From Methylobacillus flagellatus (GTDB lineage: Bacteria > Pseudomonadota > Gammaproteobacteria > Burkholderiales > Methylophilaceae), in the NCBI RefSeq assembly GCF_005502435.1, contig NZ_SCOU01000001.1, positions 620,001 to 684,000 on the forward strand: a stretch of 64,000 bases of DNA, written 5' to 3'. Under the pieces are notes generated by a model that was not told the origin of the DNA, searched no databases, and saw only the letters and a program-made list of their open reading frames with translations. A program made the position numbers and the translations under genes. Shown here piece after piece: positions 26,181-36,653 of this stretch (position 1 is the first letter of the stretch; each line of letters starts with the position of its first letter).

Positions 26181-26254
26181 TGGAGGCGCGAGCCGGAGTC
26201 GAACCGGCCTAAACGGCTTTGCAGGCCGCGGCATAACCGCTTTGCTATCGCGCC
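26181..26254 (-). tRNA. tRNA-Cys (anticodon GCA)
   Basis: 74 nt including an encoded CCA. Acceptor stem GGCGCGA/TCGCGCC, anticodon loop CTGCAAA with anticodon GCA, and T arm CCGGTTCGACTCCGG. It lies between tRNA-Gly and the repeat-flanked tRNA-Leu. Confidence 0.96.
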
Positions 26255-26268
26255 TTTGAGGCTGAAAC

Positions 26269-26302
26269 CAAAACGGGGAAAGCGTCTGCCTTCCCCGTTT
26301 TG
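26269..26302 (-). terminator. Strong hairpin between tRNA-Gly and tRNA-Cys
   Basis: Twelve-base-pair arms CAAAACGGGGAA / TTCCCCGTTTTG with a 10-nt loop. On the minus strand the descending arm ends in TTTTGGTTT, so it resembles an intrinsic terminator placed inside the tRNA operon. It might act as an attenuator or RNase processing stem instead. Confidence 0.65.
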
Positions 26303-26309
26303 TTTTGTC

Positions 26310-26385
26310 TGGAGCGGGAAACGAGTCTCGAACTCGCGACCTCAACCTTGGCAAGGTTGCGCTCTACCAACTGAGCTATTCCCGC
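26310..26385 (-). tRNA. tRNA-Gly (anticodon GCC)
   Basis: 76 nt including an encoded CCA. Acceptor stem GCGGGAA/TTCCCGC, anticodon loop TTGCCAA with anticodon GCC, T arm GCGAGTTCGAGTCTCGT. It is the first tRNA after pgsA on the minus strand and has a good promoter 34 bp upstream. Confidence 0.96.
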
Positions 26386-26419
26386 GTTGTCTTCAGGACG
26401 TCGTCTTGAAGAAGGCTGC

Positions 26420-26447
26420 ATTTTAATGACTTTCCAGCGGCTGTCAA
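26420..26447 (-). promoter_or_regulatory. Candidate sigma70 promoter of the tRNA cluster
   Basis: On the minus strand TTGACA (26442-26447), a 16-bp spacer and TAAAAT (26420-26425), followed by a GC-rich stretch GCAGCC. Perfect -35, good -10 and a GC-rich discriminator are usual for stable RNA promoters under stringent control. It lies between the pgsA stop and tRNA-Gly. Confidence 0.65.
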
Positions 26448-26463
26448 CACCGAAAATGTCATA

Positions 26464-27075
26464 TTATTTTGATTGCATATTGGGCCAGGCGGCACGCAGG
26501 TAGTAAGCCATTGACAGTAATGTCAAAAACGCCGCGATCACGATCAGCACGCTGCCGATAAAAAATGTATCGATGATGGCGAGATCAGCAAAAGCCGCCG
26601 GAATCTCGACAAACCTGGCCAGGTCGATCGGGTCGGCATACAACAGAAAAAGGATGGCCGCCATCTGGGCCGCGGTTTTCACCTTGCCCAGCGTGGCCAC
26701 GGCCACGCTGCTGCGCTGCCCCAGGCCCGCCATCCACTCGCGCAAGGCACTGATGGCGATCTCGCGTCCGATGATGACCAGCGCCACGATGGCCCCGGCG
26801 CGGTCCAGCTCCACCAGCACAATCAGCGCCGCAGCCACCATCAGTTTATCCGCCACCGGGTCCAGAAATGCGCCAAAGGCCGAGGTCTGGTTGAGCACCC
26901 GCGCCAGATAACCATCGAACCAGTCAGTGATGGCCGCCAGCGCGAACACCAGCGTCGCGGTGAAATTCACCCAATGCGGCGGGATGGTGGTGGCTGGCAG
27001 ATAGAAGATCCCCACGAACACCGGAATCAACAGAATGCGCAGCATGGTCAGGCTATTCGGGACATTCCACAACAT
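26464..27075 (-). CDS. pgsA: CDP-diacylglycerol-glycerol-3-phosphate 3-phosphatidyltransferase PgsA
   Basis: A 203-residue inner-membrane enzyme making phosphatidylglycerophosphate, the first committed step to phosphatidylglycerol and cardiolipin. The CDP-alcohol phosphotransferase motif is complete: Asp51, Asp54-Gly55, Ala58-Arg59, Gly68, Asp72 and Asp76, in TDWFDGYLARVL...GAFLDPVAD. About five to six hydrophobic helices are present. It starts 16 bp after uvrC, and the tRNA genes follow. Length is usual for the family (180-200). Confidence 0.95.
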   Translation of the reverse strand: MLWNVPNSLTMLRILLIPVFVGIFYLPATTIPPHWVNFTATLVFALAAITDWFDGYLARVLNQTSAFGAFLDPVADKLMVAAALIVLVELDRAGAIVALVIIGREIAISALREWMAGLGQRSSVAVATLGKVKTAAQMAAILFLLYADPIDLARFVEIPAAFADLAIIDTFFIGSVLIVIAAFLTLLSMAYYLRAAWPNMQSK

Positions 27076-27091
27076 GCAGGATTCTCACTTT

Positions 27092-28891
27092 TTAATGTAA
27101 TTGCTGATAGATCTTTTCTGCCAGCGCGCTACTGATGCCTTCCACCTGTGCCAGTTCGTCGACACTGGCATTGCGCACGCCATCCAGACCACCAAAACGC
27201 AGCAGCAGCCGCTGTCTGCGCTTGGCACCCACGCCGTCGATCTCTTCAAGAGAAGATTGCAGCCTGGCTTTGCCGCGCCGTGCGCGGTGGCCAGTGATGG
27301 CGAAACGGTGGGCCTCATCGCGGATCTGCTGCAACAGATGCAAGCCTGGGTGGTCTTTTTTCAGGCTGATGCCGTCGCTGCGTTCCGGGAAGAACAGCTG
27401 TTCCAGACCGGGTTTGCGCTCTTCACCTTTGGCGATGCCGACCAGCAGAATATCAGGTAAGCCCACTTCCCGCATCACTTCGAGCGCCACGCCCAACTGC
27501 CCCTTGCCGCCGTCGATGAACACCAAGTCAGGCAACTTGCCCTCACCGGCGGCGATCTTCTTGTAGCGGCGTGTCAGCGCGTCGCGCATGGCGGCATAAT
27601 CATCGCCGGGCGTGATGCCGGTGATGTTGTAGCGCCGGTATTCCGAATTCTGCATGGCGCCCTTGTCGAACACCACACAGGACGCCACCGTGGCCTCGCC
27701 CATGGTATGGCTGATATCGAAGCATTCGATGCGCTCTGTGGTCGCACTCAGTTCCAGCGCCTCGCGCAGCGCCTGCAAACGCTGCTGCTGACTGCCGTGT
27801 TGGCTGGCACGCTGCTGCAGCGCCAGTTCAGCATTGGTCTCAGCCATTTTGAGCCAGACGCGCTTGTCGCCTATGGATTTGCAATTGATGCGGATACGGC
27901 GGCCCGCCTGGGTGCTGAACACCTCTTCCAGTGCCCCGGTCTCGATCACCAGGCCCAGCACGATCAGCGGTGGGATGGCCTGCGCCAGATAATGCTGTTC
28001 CAGGAAGGCTTCCAGCGTGCTTTCCATGTCTGCACCATCGGCGTTCTTGGGGAAGAAGCTTTTATCGCCCAGATGCCGCCCGCCACGCACCATGACCAGA
28101 TTCACGCAGAACTGGCCCTGCAACTCGGCACAGGCGATCACGTCCGCATCGTTGACGCCGAAATCACTGACGAACTGGCGCGCCTGCACCTGACGCAGGC
28201 TTTGCATGCGATCGCGGAACAGCGCGGCGGTCTCGTATTGCTGCTGCTCGGCGGCCTGCATCATCTTGTCGCTGAGCTCGTCCATCACTTGCTGTTCCTG
28301 ACCACGCAGGAACAGGCTGGCATGATGCACATCGCTGCGGTAGTTCTCGGCGCTGATGTAATCGACACAAGGCGCGGTACAGCGCGCGATCTGATATTGC
28401 AGACAGGGCCGCGAGCGGTTGGCGAACACGGTGTCTTCGCAGGTGCGCAGACGGAACACTTTCTGCAGCAGCTGGATGCTCTCGCGCACAGCGACAGCAT
28501 TCGGGAACGGGCCGAAATAATCATGGCCCTTGCGCTGCGTGCCGCGGTGGAAAGCCAGTCGTGGGAAAGTGTCACCCGTCAGCACGATATACGGGTAGGA
28601 CTTGTCGTCGCGGAACAACACGTTGTAACGCGGCATCAGCCCGCGGATCAGATTGTGTTCCAGCAGCAGCGCTTCCGCCTCGGAACGCGTCACCGTGGTT
28701 TCGATGCGCGCGATCTGGCTCACCATCATGCGCGTACGTGGCGATGGCAGGTTCTTGAGGAAGTAGGAGGACACCCGCTTCTTGAGATCCTTGGCCTTGC
28801 CAACATAGATCACTTCGTCATGCGCATTGATCATGCGGTACACGCCGGGCAGGCCCGGCATGGTCTTGAGGAAGGGCTTGGCGTCAAACAT
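27092..28891 (-). CDS. uvrC: Excinuclease ABC subunit UvrC
   Basis: A 599-residue nucleotide-excision-repair endonuclease. The N-terminal GIY-YIG domain (GVYRMI...VIYVGKAKDLKKRV, residues about 15-45) makes the 3' incision, a UVR motif near residue 205 (MMQAAEQQQYETAALFRDRM) binds UvrB, the middle RNase-H-like domain (ECFDISHTMGEATVASCVVF, VFIDGGKGQL) makes the 5' incision, and a tandem helix-hairpin-helix lies at the C-terminus (LEEIDGVGAKRRQRLLLRFG). It precedes pgsA as in many proteobacteria and follows a tautomerase and a uracil-DNA glycosylase on the same strand. Confidence 0.97.
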   Translation of the reverse strand: MFDAKPFLKTMPGLPGVYRMINAHDEVIYVGKAKDLKKRVSSYFLKNLPSPRTRMMVSQIARIETTVTRSEAEALLLEHNLIRGLMPRYNVLFRDDKSYPYIVLTGDTFPRLAFHRGTQRKGHDYFGPFPNAVAVRESIQLLQKVFRLRTCEDTVFANRSRPCLQYQIARCTAPCVDYISAENYRSDVHHASLFLRGQEQQVMDELSDKMMQAAEQQQYETAALFRDRMQSLRQVQARQFVSDFGVNDADVIACAELQGQFCVNLVMVRGGRHLGDKSFFPKNADGADMESTLEAFLEQHYLAQAIPPLIVLGLVIETGALEEVFSTQAGRRIRINCKSIGDKRVWLKMAETNAELALQQRASQHGSQQQRLQALREALELSATTERIECFDISHTMGEATVASCVVFDKGAMQNSEYRRYNITGITPGDDYAAMRDALTRRYKKIAAGEGKLPDLVFIDGGKGQLGVALEVMREVGLPDILLVGIAKGEERKPGLEQLFFPERSDGISLKKDHPGLHLLQQIRDEAHRFAITGHRARRGKARLQSSLEEIDGVGAKRRQRLLLRFGGLDGVRNASVDELAQVEGISSALAEKIYQQLH

Positions 28892-28914
28892 GGTGCAACT
28901 TCACTGGCGTCAAG

Positions 28915-29097
28915 TTATTGATCCAGCAGCTCTCCGGCCACCGCCCAGTTCTCTTCTGCCACTTCGTCGAACACGATATAGGTGTAGGACGGCGGCTTGT
29001 GGGCGATGCGCTGCATGGTGTCGGTGATCTCCTTGGCGATCTTGTCCTTCTGCTCGCGGGTCAGGCTTCCAGCCAGTTTCACATTGATGTACGGCAT
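28915..29097 (-). CDS. 4-oxalocrotonate tautomerase family protein
   Basis: A 60-residue protein beginning MPYINVKLAGSLTREQKDKI. After removal of Met the N-terminal Pro is the general base of tautomerases. The helix KIAKEITDTMQRIAHK and the strand YTYIVFDEV fit the 4-OT fold, which assembles as a hexamer. The substrate is unknown; many such genes are not linked to aromatic degradation. It starts 2 bp after the glycosylase gene and ends 23 bp before uvrC, so it is probably co-transcribed with them. Confidence 0.88.
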   Translation of the reverse strand: MPYINVKLAGSLTREQKDKIAKEITDTMQRIAHKPPSYTYIVFDEVAEENWAVAGELLDQ

Positions 29098-29099
29098 GC

Positions 29100-29741
29100 T
29101 CAGCTCCTTGCTTCCAGTTGTATCTGTGCGAACACCTGATGGAACATGGGCTCCGTCAGGCGGCGGGTCTGGGTATTGTAGCGACTGCAGTGATAACTAT
29201 CATAGAGTACGCGGCCATCCGGCAAGGCATGGCGCGCCGCATGGCCGAACTTCCAGCCCGCGGGCTTGAGACCCAGCGCCTTGAGCACAGCCAGATGCGC
29301 CACATTGCCCAGCGCCAGGATCACCGTGCTGGTCGGCAAGGCCTCGATCTCGTTGGCCAGATAGCGGTTGCAGGTGTTGATCTCCTGCGTGGTGGGCTTG
29401 TTCTCTGGGGGCAGGCATTTGACTGCATTGCTGATACGGCAACCGATCAGCTGCAGGCCATCGTCAGCCGACACCGACACCGGCGCGCTGGCATAGCCAA
29501 AACGATGCAGGGTGTCGTAGAGCAGCACACCGGCATAATCGCCCGTGAACGGACGGCCGCTACGGTTGGCACCGTGCATGCCGGGCGCCAGGCCCACGAT
29601 CAGCAAGGCAGGCTCGTCCACGCCGAACGGCGGCACCGGGCGAGCGTAATAATCCGGGTGCTGTAGCTTCACCTGGTCCAGAAAGCCAGACAAGCGTGGG
29701 CATAAGCGACATGCGCTATCAAAACGGGTATTCATGGGCAT
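29100..29741 (-). CDS. Uracil-DNA glycosylase family 5 (UDGb type)
   Basis: A 213-residue protein. The active-site motif LIVGLAPGMHGANRSGRPFTGD is characteristic of family 5 enzymes (Ala-Pro-Gly with Gly-Ala-Asn-Arg), and the later motif YHCSRYNTQTRRLTEPM holds the conserved His. Cysteines at CRLC (residues 11-14), NAVKCLPPENKP and TCNRYL are placed to bind the [4Fe-4S] cluster of this family. Family 5 enzymes remove uracil and also deaminated or oxidised purines from double-stranded DNA. The context next to uvrC fits a repair operon. The start could be this ATG or the one two codons later. Confidence 0.88.
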   Translation of the reverse strand: MPMNTRFDSACRLCPRLSGFLDQVKLQHPDYYARPVPPFGVDEPALLIVGLAPGMHGANRSGRPFTGDYAGVLLYDTLHRFGYASAPVSVSADDGLQLIGCRISNAVKCLPPENKPTTQEINTCNRYLANEIEALPTSTVILALGNVAHLAVLKALGLKPAGWKFGHAARHALPDGRVLYDSYHCSRYNTQTRRLTEPMFHQVFAQIQLEARS

Positions 29742-29803
29742 GCTTTTCTGTATCGGGCTTTATCTGTATCGGCAAGAGCGGGGCAATACCTAGGCATGAA
29801 GCC

Positions 29804-30871
29804 TCAGTGCTTGTGCGCACCAGGCTTGTGACTGGATTGGTGAGTAACCGGCATGTCAGCCTGCTGGGCGCTGGCAGGCTGCGTGAGCCAGCAAGTGGGT
29901 TCGTCATGGAGATGACCGCCATGGGCATGCGCCCCCGCCAGCTCCGGCTGCAGCGTGATGTGGTCGATACCGAAACGGCTATGCAGCACATGCCCGCACG
30001 CGGTCAGCACCTGCTGCCAATGCTGCATATCCTCTACCACCACATGGGCAGACAGCGCCGTCACTTCTGAAGACAGCGCCCAGATATGCACACTGTGCAA
30101 GGCCTGCACCTGCGGCACACTGATGATGGCGGCACTCACCTCCCCCATGTTGATATGGTGCGGCACGCCCTCCATCAGCACATGCAGCACCTCGCGCAAC
30201 AGGCGCAGCGTGGAGATCAGGATCAGCGCGCAGATGAACAGTGACAGGATAGGGTCGATGGCCAGCCAGCCGGTGAAATAGATGACCGCCCCCGCTGCCA
30301 GCGCCGCGATCGAACCGAGCAGGTCACCCAGCACATGCAGCAAGGCGGCACGATGATTGAGGCTGTCCTGATGCTGATGCAGCTGGCGTGCCACCACGAT
30401 GTTCACGATCAAACCCAAAGCGGCGATCAGCATCACCTCGATACCCTGCACCGCTTGCGGATGCTCCAGTCTGTGCAGCGCTTCGACCACGATGGCGATC
30501 ACCACTGCCAGCATCAACAGGCCATTGATGAGTGCCACCATGACTTCGGCGCGTACCAGGCCATAGCTATGACGCTGCGAAGCCGGTTTACGGGCGATCC
30601 AGCTGCCCAGCCAGGCCAGGCCCAGCGCGGCGGCGTCCGAGATCATGTGACCGGCATCGCCCAGCAAGGCCAGCGAACCGGTGAACCAGCCACCTAGCGC
30701 TTCGACGATGGCAAAACTGGCGATCAGCAGCAAGGCCCACAACAGCATGCGATCCCCGCCCGCCTTGTGGTCGCGGTGATGCCGATGATGATCCACATCA
30801 TGCGCGTGCGCATGTGACTCATCGTGGTCTGATACTGCGTGGTCATGCGCCTGGTGGTGTGTGTGTGCCAT
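29804..30871 (-). CDS. Cation diffusion facilitator (zinc-type) efflux protein
   Basis: A 355-residue inner-membrane CDF exporter with six helices. Metal-site motifs are in helix 2 (LLGDAGHMISDAAAL, HxxxD) and helix 5 (HVLGDLLGS, HxxxD), the pattern of ZitB/CzcD zinc exporters. The first 36 residues contain more than a dozen His with Asp, and both the IL2-like region and the C-terminus (HAHGGHLHD, HQSSHKPGAHKH) are His-rich; these tails may buffer Zn(II). The start ATG has only a weak ribosome site. It is divergent from sodC, whose product also needs zinc. Confidence 0.92.
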   Translation of the reverse strand: MAHTHHQAHDHAVSDHDESHAHAHDVDHHRHHRDHKAGGDRMLLWALLLIASFAIVEALGGWFTGSLALLGDAGHMISDAAALGLAWLGSWIARKPASQRHSYGLVRAEVMVALINGLLMLAVVIAIVVEALHRLEHPQAVQGIEVMLIAALGLIVNIVVARQLHQHQDSLNHRAALLHVLGDLLGSIAALAAGAVIYFTGWLAIDPILSLFICALILISTLRLLREVLHVLMEGVPHHINMGEVSAAIISVPQVQALHSVHIWALSSEVTALSAHVVVEDMQHWQQVLTACGHVLHSRFGIDHITLQPELAGAHAHGGHLHDEPTCWLTQPASAQQADMPVTHQSSHKPGAHKH

Positions 30872-31006
30872 GAAAAAACTGCCTGTATGGAAACCTGCAG
30901 CCCTGCGCCGACTCCAAGGCTAGCAAGTGTTAAATGCGCGGGCACATCAGCATACCCGCCAACAGCCTCTATAATACAGCCTACTTATACCCCTCAGGAG
31001 CAGAAC

Positions 31007-31528
31007 ATGCAGATTCGCACTCTCTTGCTAGCCGCACTGATCAGCACACCCATGATGTCGCTGGCCGCGGAAAAGATCGCCGTCATCAACGCCATCAGCG
31101 ATAGCGGCATCGGCCCCATCATCGGCGTGATCAAGTTCAGCGACAGCGACAAAGGCCTGATCGTGGACCCGGATATCGGCACACTGACGCCTGGCGAACA
31201 TGGCTTTCATATCCACGAAAAACCTAACTGTGGTGTGGCCGAGAAGGATGGCAAAAAAGTGGCTGGCCTGGCCGCTGGCGGGCATTTCGACCCGGCCAAA
31301 AGCAGCAAGCACGAAGGCCCGGAAGGCCACGGCCATCATGGTGACCTGCCTGCCTTGCAAGTGAATGAAGACGGCAGCGCTACGCGTGCCATGCTGGCCC
31401 CGCGCCTCAAACTGGCGGATGTGACCGGGCGCGCCATCATGATCCATGAAGGTGGCGACAACTACAGCGACGACCCGAAACCACTGGGTGGTGGCGGTGC
31501 GCGTGTGGCCTGTGGCGTCATCGAATAA
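31007..31528 (+). CDS. sodC: Periplasmic Cu/Zn superoxide dismutase SodC
   Basis: A 173-residue exported enzyme. The signal peptide covers about residues 1-20 (MQIRTLLLAALISTPMMSLA). Copper ligands are His68, His70, His93 and His147; zinc would use His93, His102, His111 and a nearby Asp; Cys75 and Cys169 form the conserved disulfide (GFHIHEKPNC and GGGGARVACGVIE). It dismutates periplasmic superoxide. ATG 31007 is supported by CAGGAG and by the signal peptide, while an upstream in-frame extension overlaps the CDF promoter region. A TATAAT box lies at 30970-30975 but no clear -35 box is visible. Confidence 0.95.
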   Translation: MQIRTLLLAALISTPMMSLAAEKIAVINAISDSGIGPIIGVIKFSDSDKGLIVDPDIGTLTPGEHGFHIHEKPNCGVAEKDGKKVAGLAAGGHFDPAKSSKHEGPEGHGHHGDLPALQVNEDGSATRAMLAPRLKLADVTGRAIMIHEGGDNYSDDPKPLGGGGARVACGVIE

Positions 31529-31540
31529 CAGGCTGTCATC

Positions 31541-32380
31541 TTGCTCAGTTATCGTCACGGTTTTCACGCTGGCAATCACGCCGACGTACTCAAGCATTTT
31601 GTGTTGACGCAGGTGCTGCGTCATGCGGCGCTCAAGGAAAAGCCGTATAGCTACATCGACACGCATGCCGGTGCCGGCATGTATGCGCTGGATCATGGCT
31701 TTGCCGCACAGAACGCCGAATTCAACAGCGGCATCGCGCGCTTGTGGGAAGCGACCGACCTGCCCGCTGCGCTGGCGGAATATGTAGCGCTGGTCAAAGC
31801 CTGCAACAAGAACGGGGCATTGCGCCATTACCCCGGTTCACCGGTAGTGGCGCAGCGCTTGTTGCGTTCACAGGACCGCATGCGTCTGTTCGAGCTGCAT
31901 CCCAATGATTTCAAGCCGCTGCAGCAGCAGATGAGTTCGCGCCAGATCATTGTTGAACAGGCGGATGGCTTCAACGGCATCAAGGCTCTGCTGCCGCCAC
32001 CAAGCCGGCGCGCCATCACGCTGATCGATCCGCCGTATGAAGACAAACAGGATTACCGGCGTGTGGTGCAGATGCTGCGCGACAGCCTGCAGCGCTTCGC
32101 CACGGGTACTTATATGGTGTGGTATCCGCTGTTGCAACGGCAGGAACCCGCCATGCTCACGCATCAGCTGTCTGCCCTGCCGGTCGACAGCTGGCTGCAT
32201 GTCAGCCTGAGCGTGCACGCCCCTTCCGCTGACGGTTTTGGCATGCATGGCAGCGGCATGTTCGTGATCAACCCGCCGTGGACTCTGCCTGCCGTTCTGG
32301 AGGACGTGATGCCCGTGCTGGTGCAGCATCTGGGACAGGACGATGCGGCCAGTTTCAGTCTGGACAGCCGCATCCCCTGA
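31541..32380 (+). CDS. rlmJ: 23S rRNA (adenine2030-N6)-methyltransferase RlmJ
   Basis: A 279-residue SAM-dependent N6-adenine methyltransferase. The N-terminus MLSYRHGFHAGNHADVLKH is diagnostic for RlmJ, as are the SAM region YIDTHAGAGMY and the catalytic motif IDPPYE. It methylates A2030 of 23S rRNA before ribosome assembly. The start is a TTG at 31541: no ATG or GTG lies near in frame, and the family N-terminus begins exactly here. It is 12 bp after sodC, though functional linkage is unlikely. Confidence 0.93.
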   Translation: MLSYRHGFHAGNHADVLKHFVLTQVLRHAALKEKPYSYIDTHAGAGMYALDHGFAAQNAEFNSGIARLWEATDLPAALAEYVALVKACNKNGALRHYPGSPVVAQRLLRSQDRMRLFELHPNDFKPLQQQMSSRQIIVEQADGFNGIKALLPPPSRRAITLIDPPYEDKQDYRRVVQMLRDSLQRFATGTYMVWYPLLQRQEPAMLTHQLSALPVDSWLHVSLSVHAPSADGFGMHGSGMFVINPPWTLPAVLEDVMPVLVQHLGQDDAASFSLDSRIP

Positions 32381-32505
32381 GGACAAGGTAAAATCCGTTT
32401 TAATCAGCCAGCCGAATCAAGGGTTGCCAGCCCCCAAGACGGGCTTGGAAGAATCAAGCAAGCAACTAATTCAATTAACTTTTTTATACTTCACAAGGAT
32501 AGACA

Positions 32506-33042
32506 ATGGAACAACCCCCGGCCAACCCGCGCATGAAACCCATGAGCGCCATTCTGTTCGGCAGCCGCTGGCTGCAACTGCCGTTATACCTGGGCCTGAT
32601 CGTGGCTCAAGTGGTGTATGTGTTCCACTTCATGGTGGAGCTGACGCACCTGGTGCAAGGCATGGTCACCCTCAGCGAAGAACACATCATGCTCATCGTG
32701 CTGGGCCTCATCGACGTGGTCATGATATCCAACCTGCTCATCATGGTGATCGTGGGCGGTTATGAGACCTTTGTATCGCGCCTCAACCTGCGCGGCCACC
32801 CGGACGAACCGGATTGGTTATCGCATGTGAACGCCAACCTGCTGAAGGTGAAGCTGGCCACGGCCATCATCGGCATCTCTTCCATCCACCTGCTCAAAAC
32901 CTTCATCAACGCCGCCAATCTGGATAACAAGGTACTGATCTGGCAAACCGTCATCCACATGGCCTTCGTGCTATCTGCGGTGGCCATCGCCTACATCGAC
33001 AAACTGATGTCGGGCGCAGCGCATCCACCAGAAAAACACTGA
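32506..33042 (+). CDS. YqhA/UPF0114 family membrane protein
   Basis: A 178-residue inner-membrane protein with three to four helices. Family landmarks are FGSRWLQLPLYLGLIVAQ near residue 20, LGLIDVVMISNLLIMVIVGGYE near 75, and LKVKLATAIIGISSIHLLKTFI near 112. The function is unknown; YqhA-type proteins resemble small membrane channels or stress proteins. AAGGA precedes the ATG. It is followed by a strong terminator. Confidence 0.87.
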   Translation: MEQPPANPRMKPMSAILFGSRWLQLPLYLGLIVAQVVYVFHFMVELTHLVQGMVTLSEEHIMLIVLGLIDVVMISNLLIMVIVGGYETFVSRLNLRGHPDEPDWLSHVNANLLKVKLATAIIGISSIHLLKTFINAANLDNKVLIWQTVIHMAFVLSAVAIAYIDKLMSGAAHPPEKH

Positions 33043-33085
33043 GTGGTTTAGAAACCGCAGACCGGCACAACGTCGGTCAGCCAAT

Positions 33086-33115
33086 AAAAAAGGCTGCCAG
33101 ATGGCAGCCTTTTTT
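33086..33115. terminator. Bidirectional intrinsic terminator
   Basis: Thirteen-base-pair stem AAAAAAGGCTGCC / GGCAGCCTTTTTT with an AGAT loop between yqhA (plus) and ppsA (minus), closing both. Confidence 0.92.
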
Positions 33116-33156
33116 ATGGTCAGTGTCATGGCGAACAAGCCATGACAGGCGCAGCG

Positions 33157-35541
<2,385 letters not shown>

Positions 35542-35676
35542 ACTGCTTTCCTCTTTAGATGATTAGTTGCCTGTTGTGCGGTGTGGCAGCACAACACCTT
35601 CCTGTGGTGATTGCTTAGCTCATTTATCAACAGCTTGTTTCTTTGCTAATCGCTTTTTTTGTTGACCGCTTGTTAC

Positions 35677-36519
35677 TTAATATCCGACCAGGCGCTTGTT
35701 CTGCCGCATGGTCAGCTGTTGCACGATCATGGACGAGATTTCTTCGACGGAACGCGAAGTGGAGTCGATCATGTTGATGCCTTCACGGTGCATCATGACT
35801 TCGGCCATGCGCACTTCTTCTTTACAGTTATCCAGTGAGGCATAACGGCTGTTGGGTCTACGCTCGGTGCGTATCTTGTGCAGTCGCTCGGGGTCTATGG
35901 TCAGGCCAAAGATCTTGTCGCGGTGGTTGGCCAAGGTGCCGGGCAAGGTATCGCGCTCCAGATCCTCGGGGATGATGGGGTAATTGGCGGTACGGATACC
36001 GAACTGCATGGCCATGTACAGGCTGGCAGGCGTCTTGCCGCTGCGCGACACACCGACTAGGATGGCTTCGGCTTCCTGCAGGCCGTTGTCGCTGATGCCG
36101 TCATCATGGCCCAGCGTGAAATTGATGGCTTCGATACGGTCACGGTATTCACTGCCGCCCACATTACGCGACATGCCGATGGTCTCGTTGGCCGGCATGC
36201 CCAGCTCGGAAGACAGCGGATTCACAAAAGTGCCGAACATGTCCAGACACATGCCACCGGTAAGCTGGAACAAGGCACGGATGGAGGGGTTGACGATGGT
36301 CATGCACAGGATGGCGCGTACACCGTCCTTGGCCTGCGTGGCATTGATGATCTCGACCGCTTCACGCGCCTTCTGCTCACTATCAACGAACGGCATGCGC
36401 ACCTGACGCATGGTCACGCCTTCAAAATGCGAGAGCAAACAAAGGCCGAGCGCCTCTACCGTGATGCCGGTACTGTCGGAGATAAAGAAGATAGTACGCT
36501 TGGTGCAGTTGTAGACCAT
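35677..36519 (-). CDS. ppsR: PEP synthase regulatory protein PpsR (bifunctional kinase/pyrophosphorylase)
   Basis: A 280-residue DUF299 protein. RTIFFISDSTGITVEALG is the family N-terminus, and the P-loop GVSRSGKTPASLYMA binds ADP or phosphate. It phosphorylates PpsA with ADP to inactivate it and removes the phosphate with inorganic phosphate. ATG 36519 is preferred over a GTG at 36591 because the family starts just before this conserved stretch. It is encoded on the same strand as its target, whereas in many proteobacteria the two genes are divergent. A hairpin separates it from acnB. Confidence 0.93.
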   Translation of the reverse strand: MVYNCTKRTIFFISDSTGITVEALGLCLLSHFEGVTMRQVRMPFVDSEQKAREAVEIINATQAKDGVRAILCMTIVNPSIRALFQLTGGMCLDMFGTFVNPLSSELGMPANETIGMSRNVGGSEYRDRIEAINFTLGHDDGISDNGLQEAEAILVGVSRSGKTPASLYMAMQFGIRTANYPIIPEDLERDTLPGTLANHRDKIFGLTIDPERLHKIRTERRPNSRYASLDNCKEEVRMAEVMMHREGINMIDSTSRSVEEISSMIVQQLTMRQNKRLVGY

Positions 36520-36596
36520 AGGCGGCGCTTGGGCGTCTCTTTTACGTGCGATTAGATGGAACCAATCTGGATTGTAATACGCTCTGCCCACAGAAT

Positions 36597-36618
36597 CCAG
36601 CCAGCTTGCGCTGGCTGG
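36597..36618 (-). terminator. Hairpin after acnB, possible terminator
   Basis: Nine-base-pair arms CCAGCCAGC / GCTGGCTGG around a TTGC loop, between the acnB stop (36654) and the ppsR start. There is no T-run, so termination would be weak or Rho-assisted. Confidence 0.4.
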
Positions 36619-36653
36619 GGTGTGACGACCTCACTTGTCTTCCAACGCGTTCG

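Noticed and set aside
25929-26354. A 141-codon minus-strand frame with repeated RMVKL-type peptides over the tRNA cluster
   Set aside because: It reads through three tRNA genes and the tRNA-derived repeats; the repeated peptide comes from translating the tRNA-Leu 5' end, not from a real protein.
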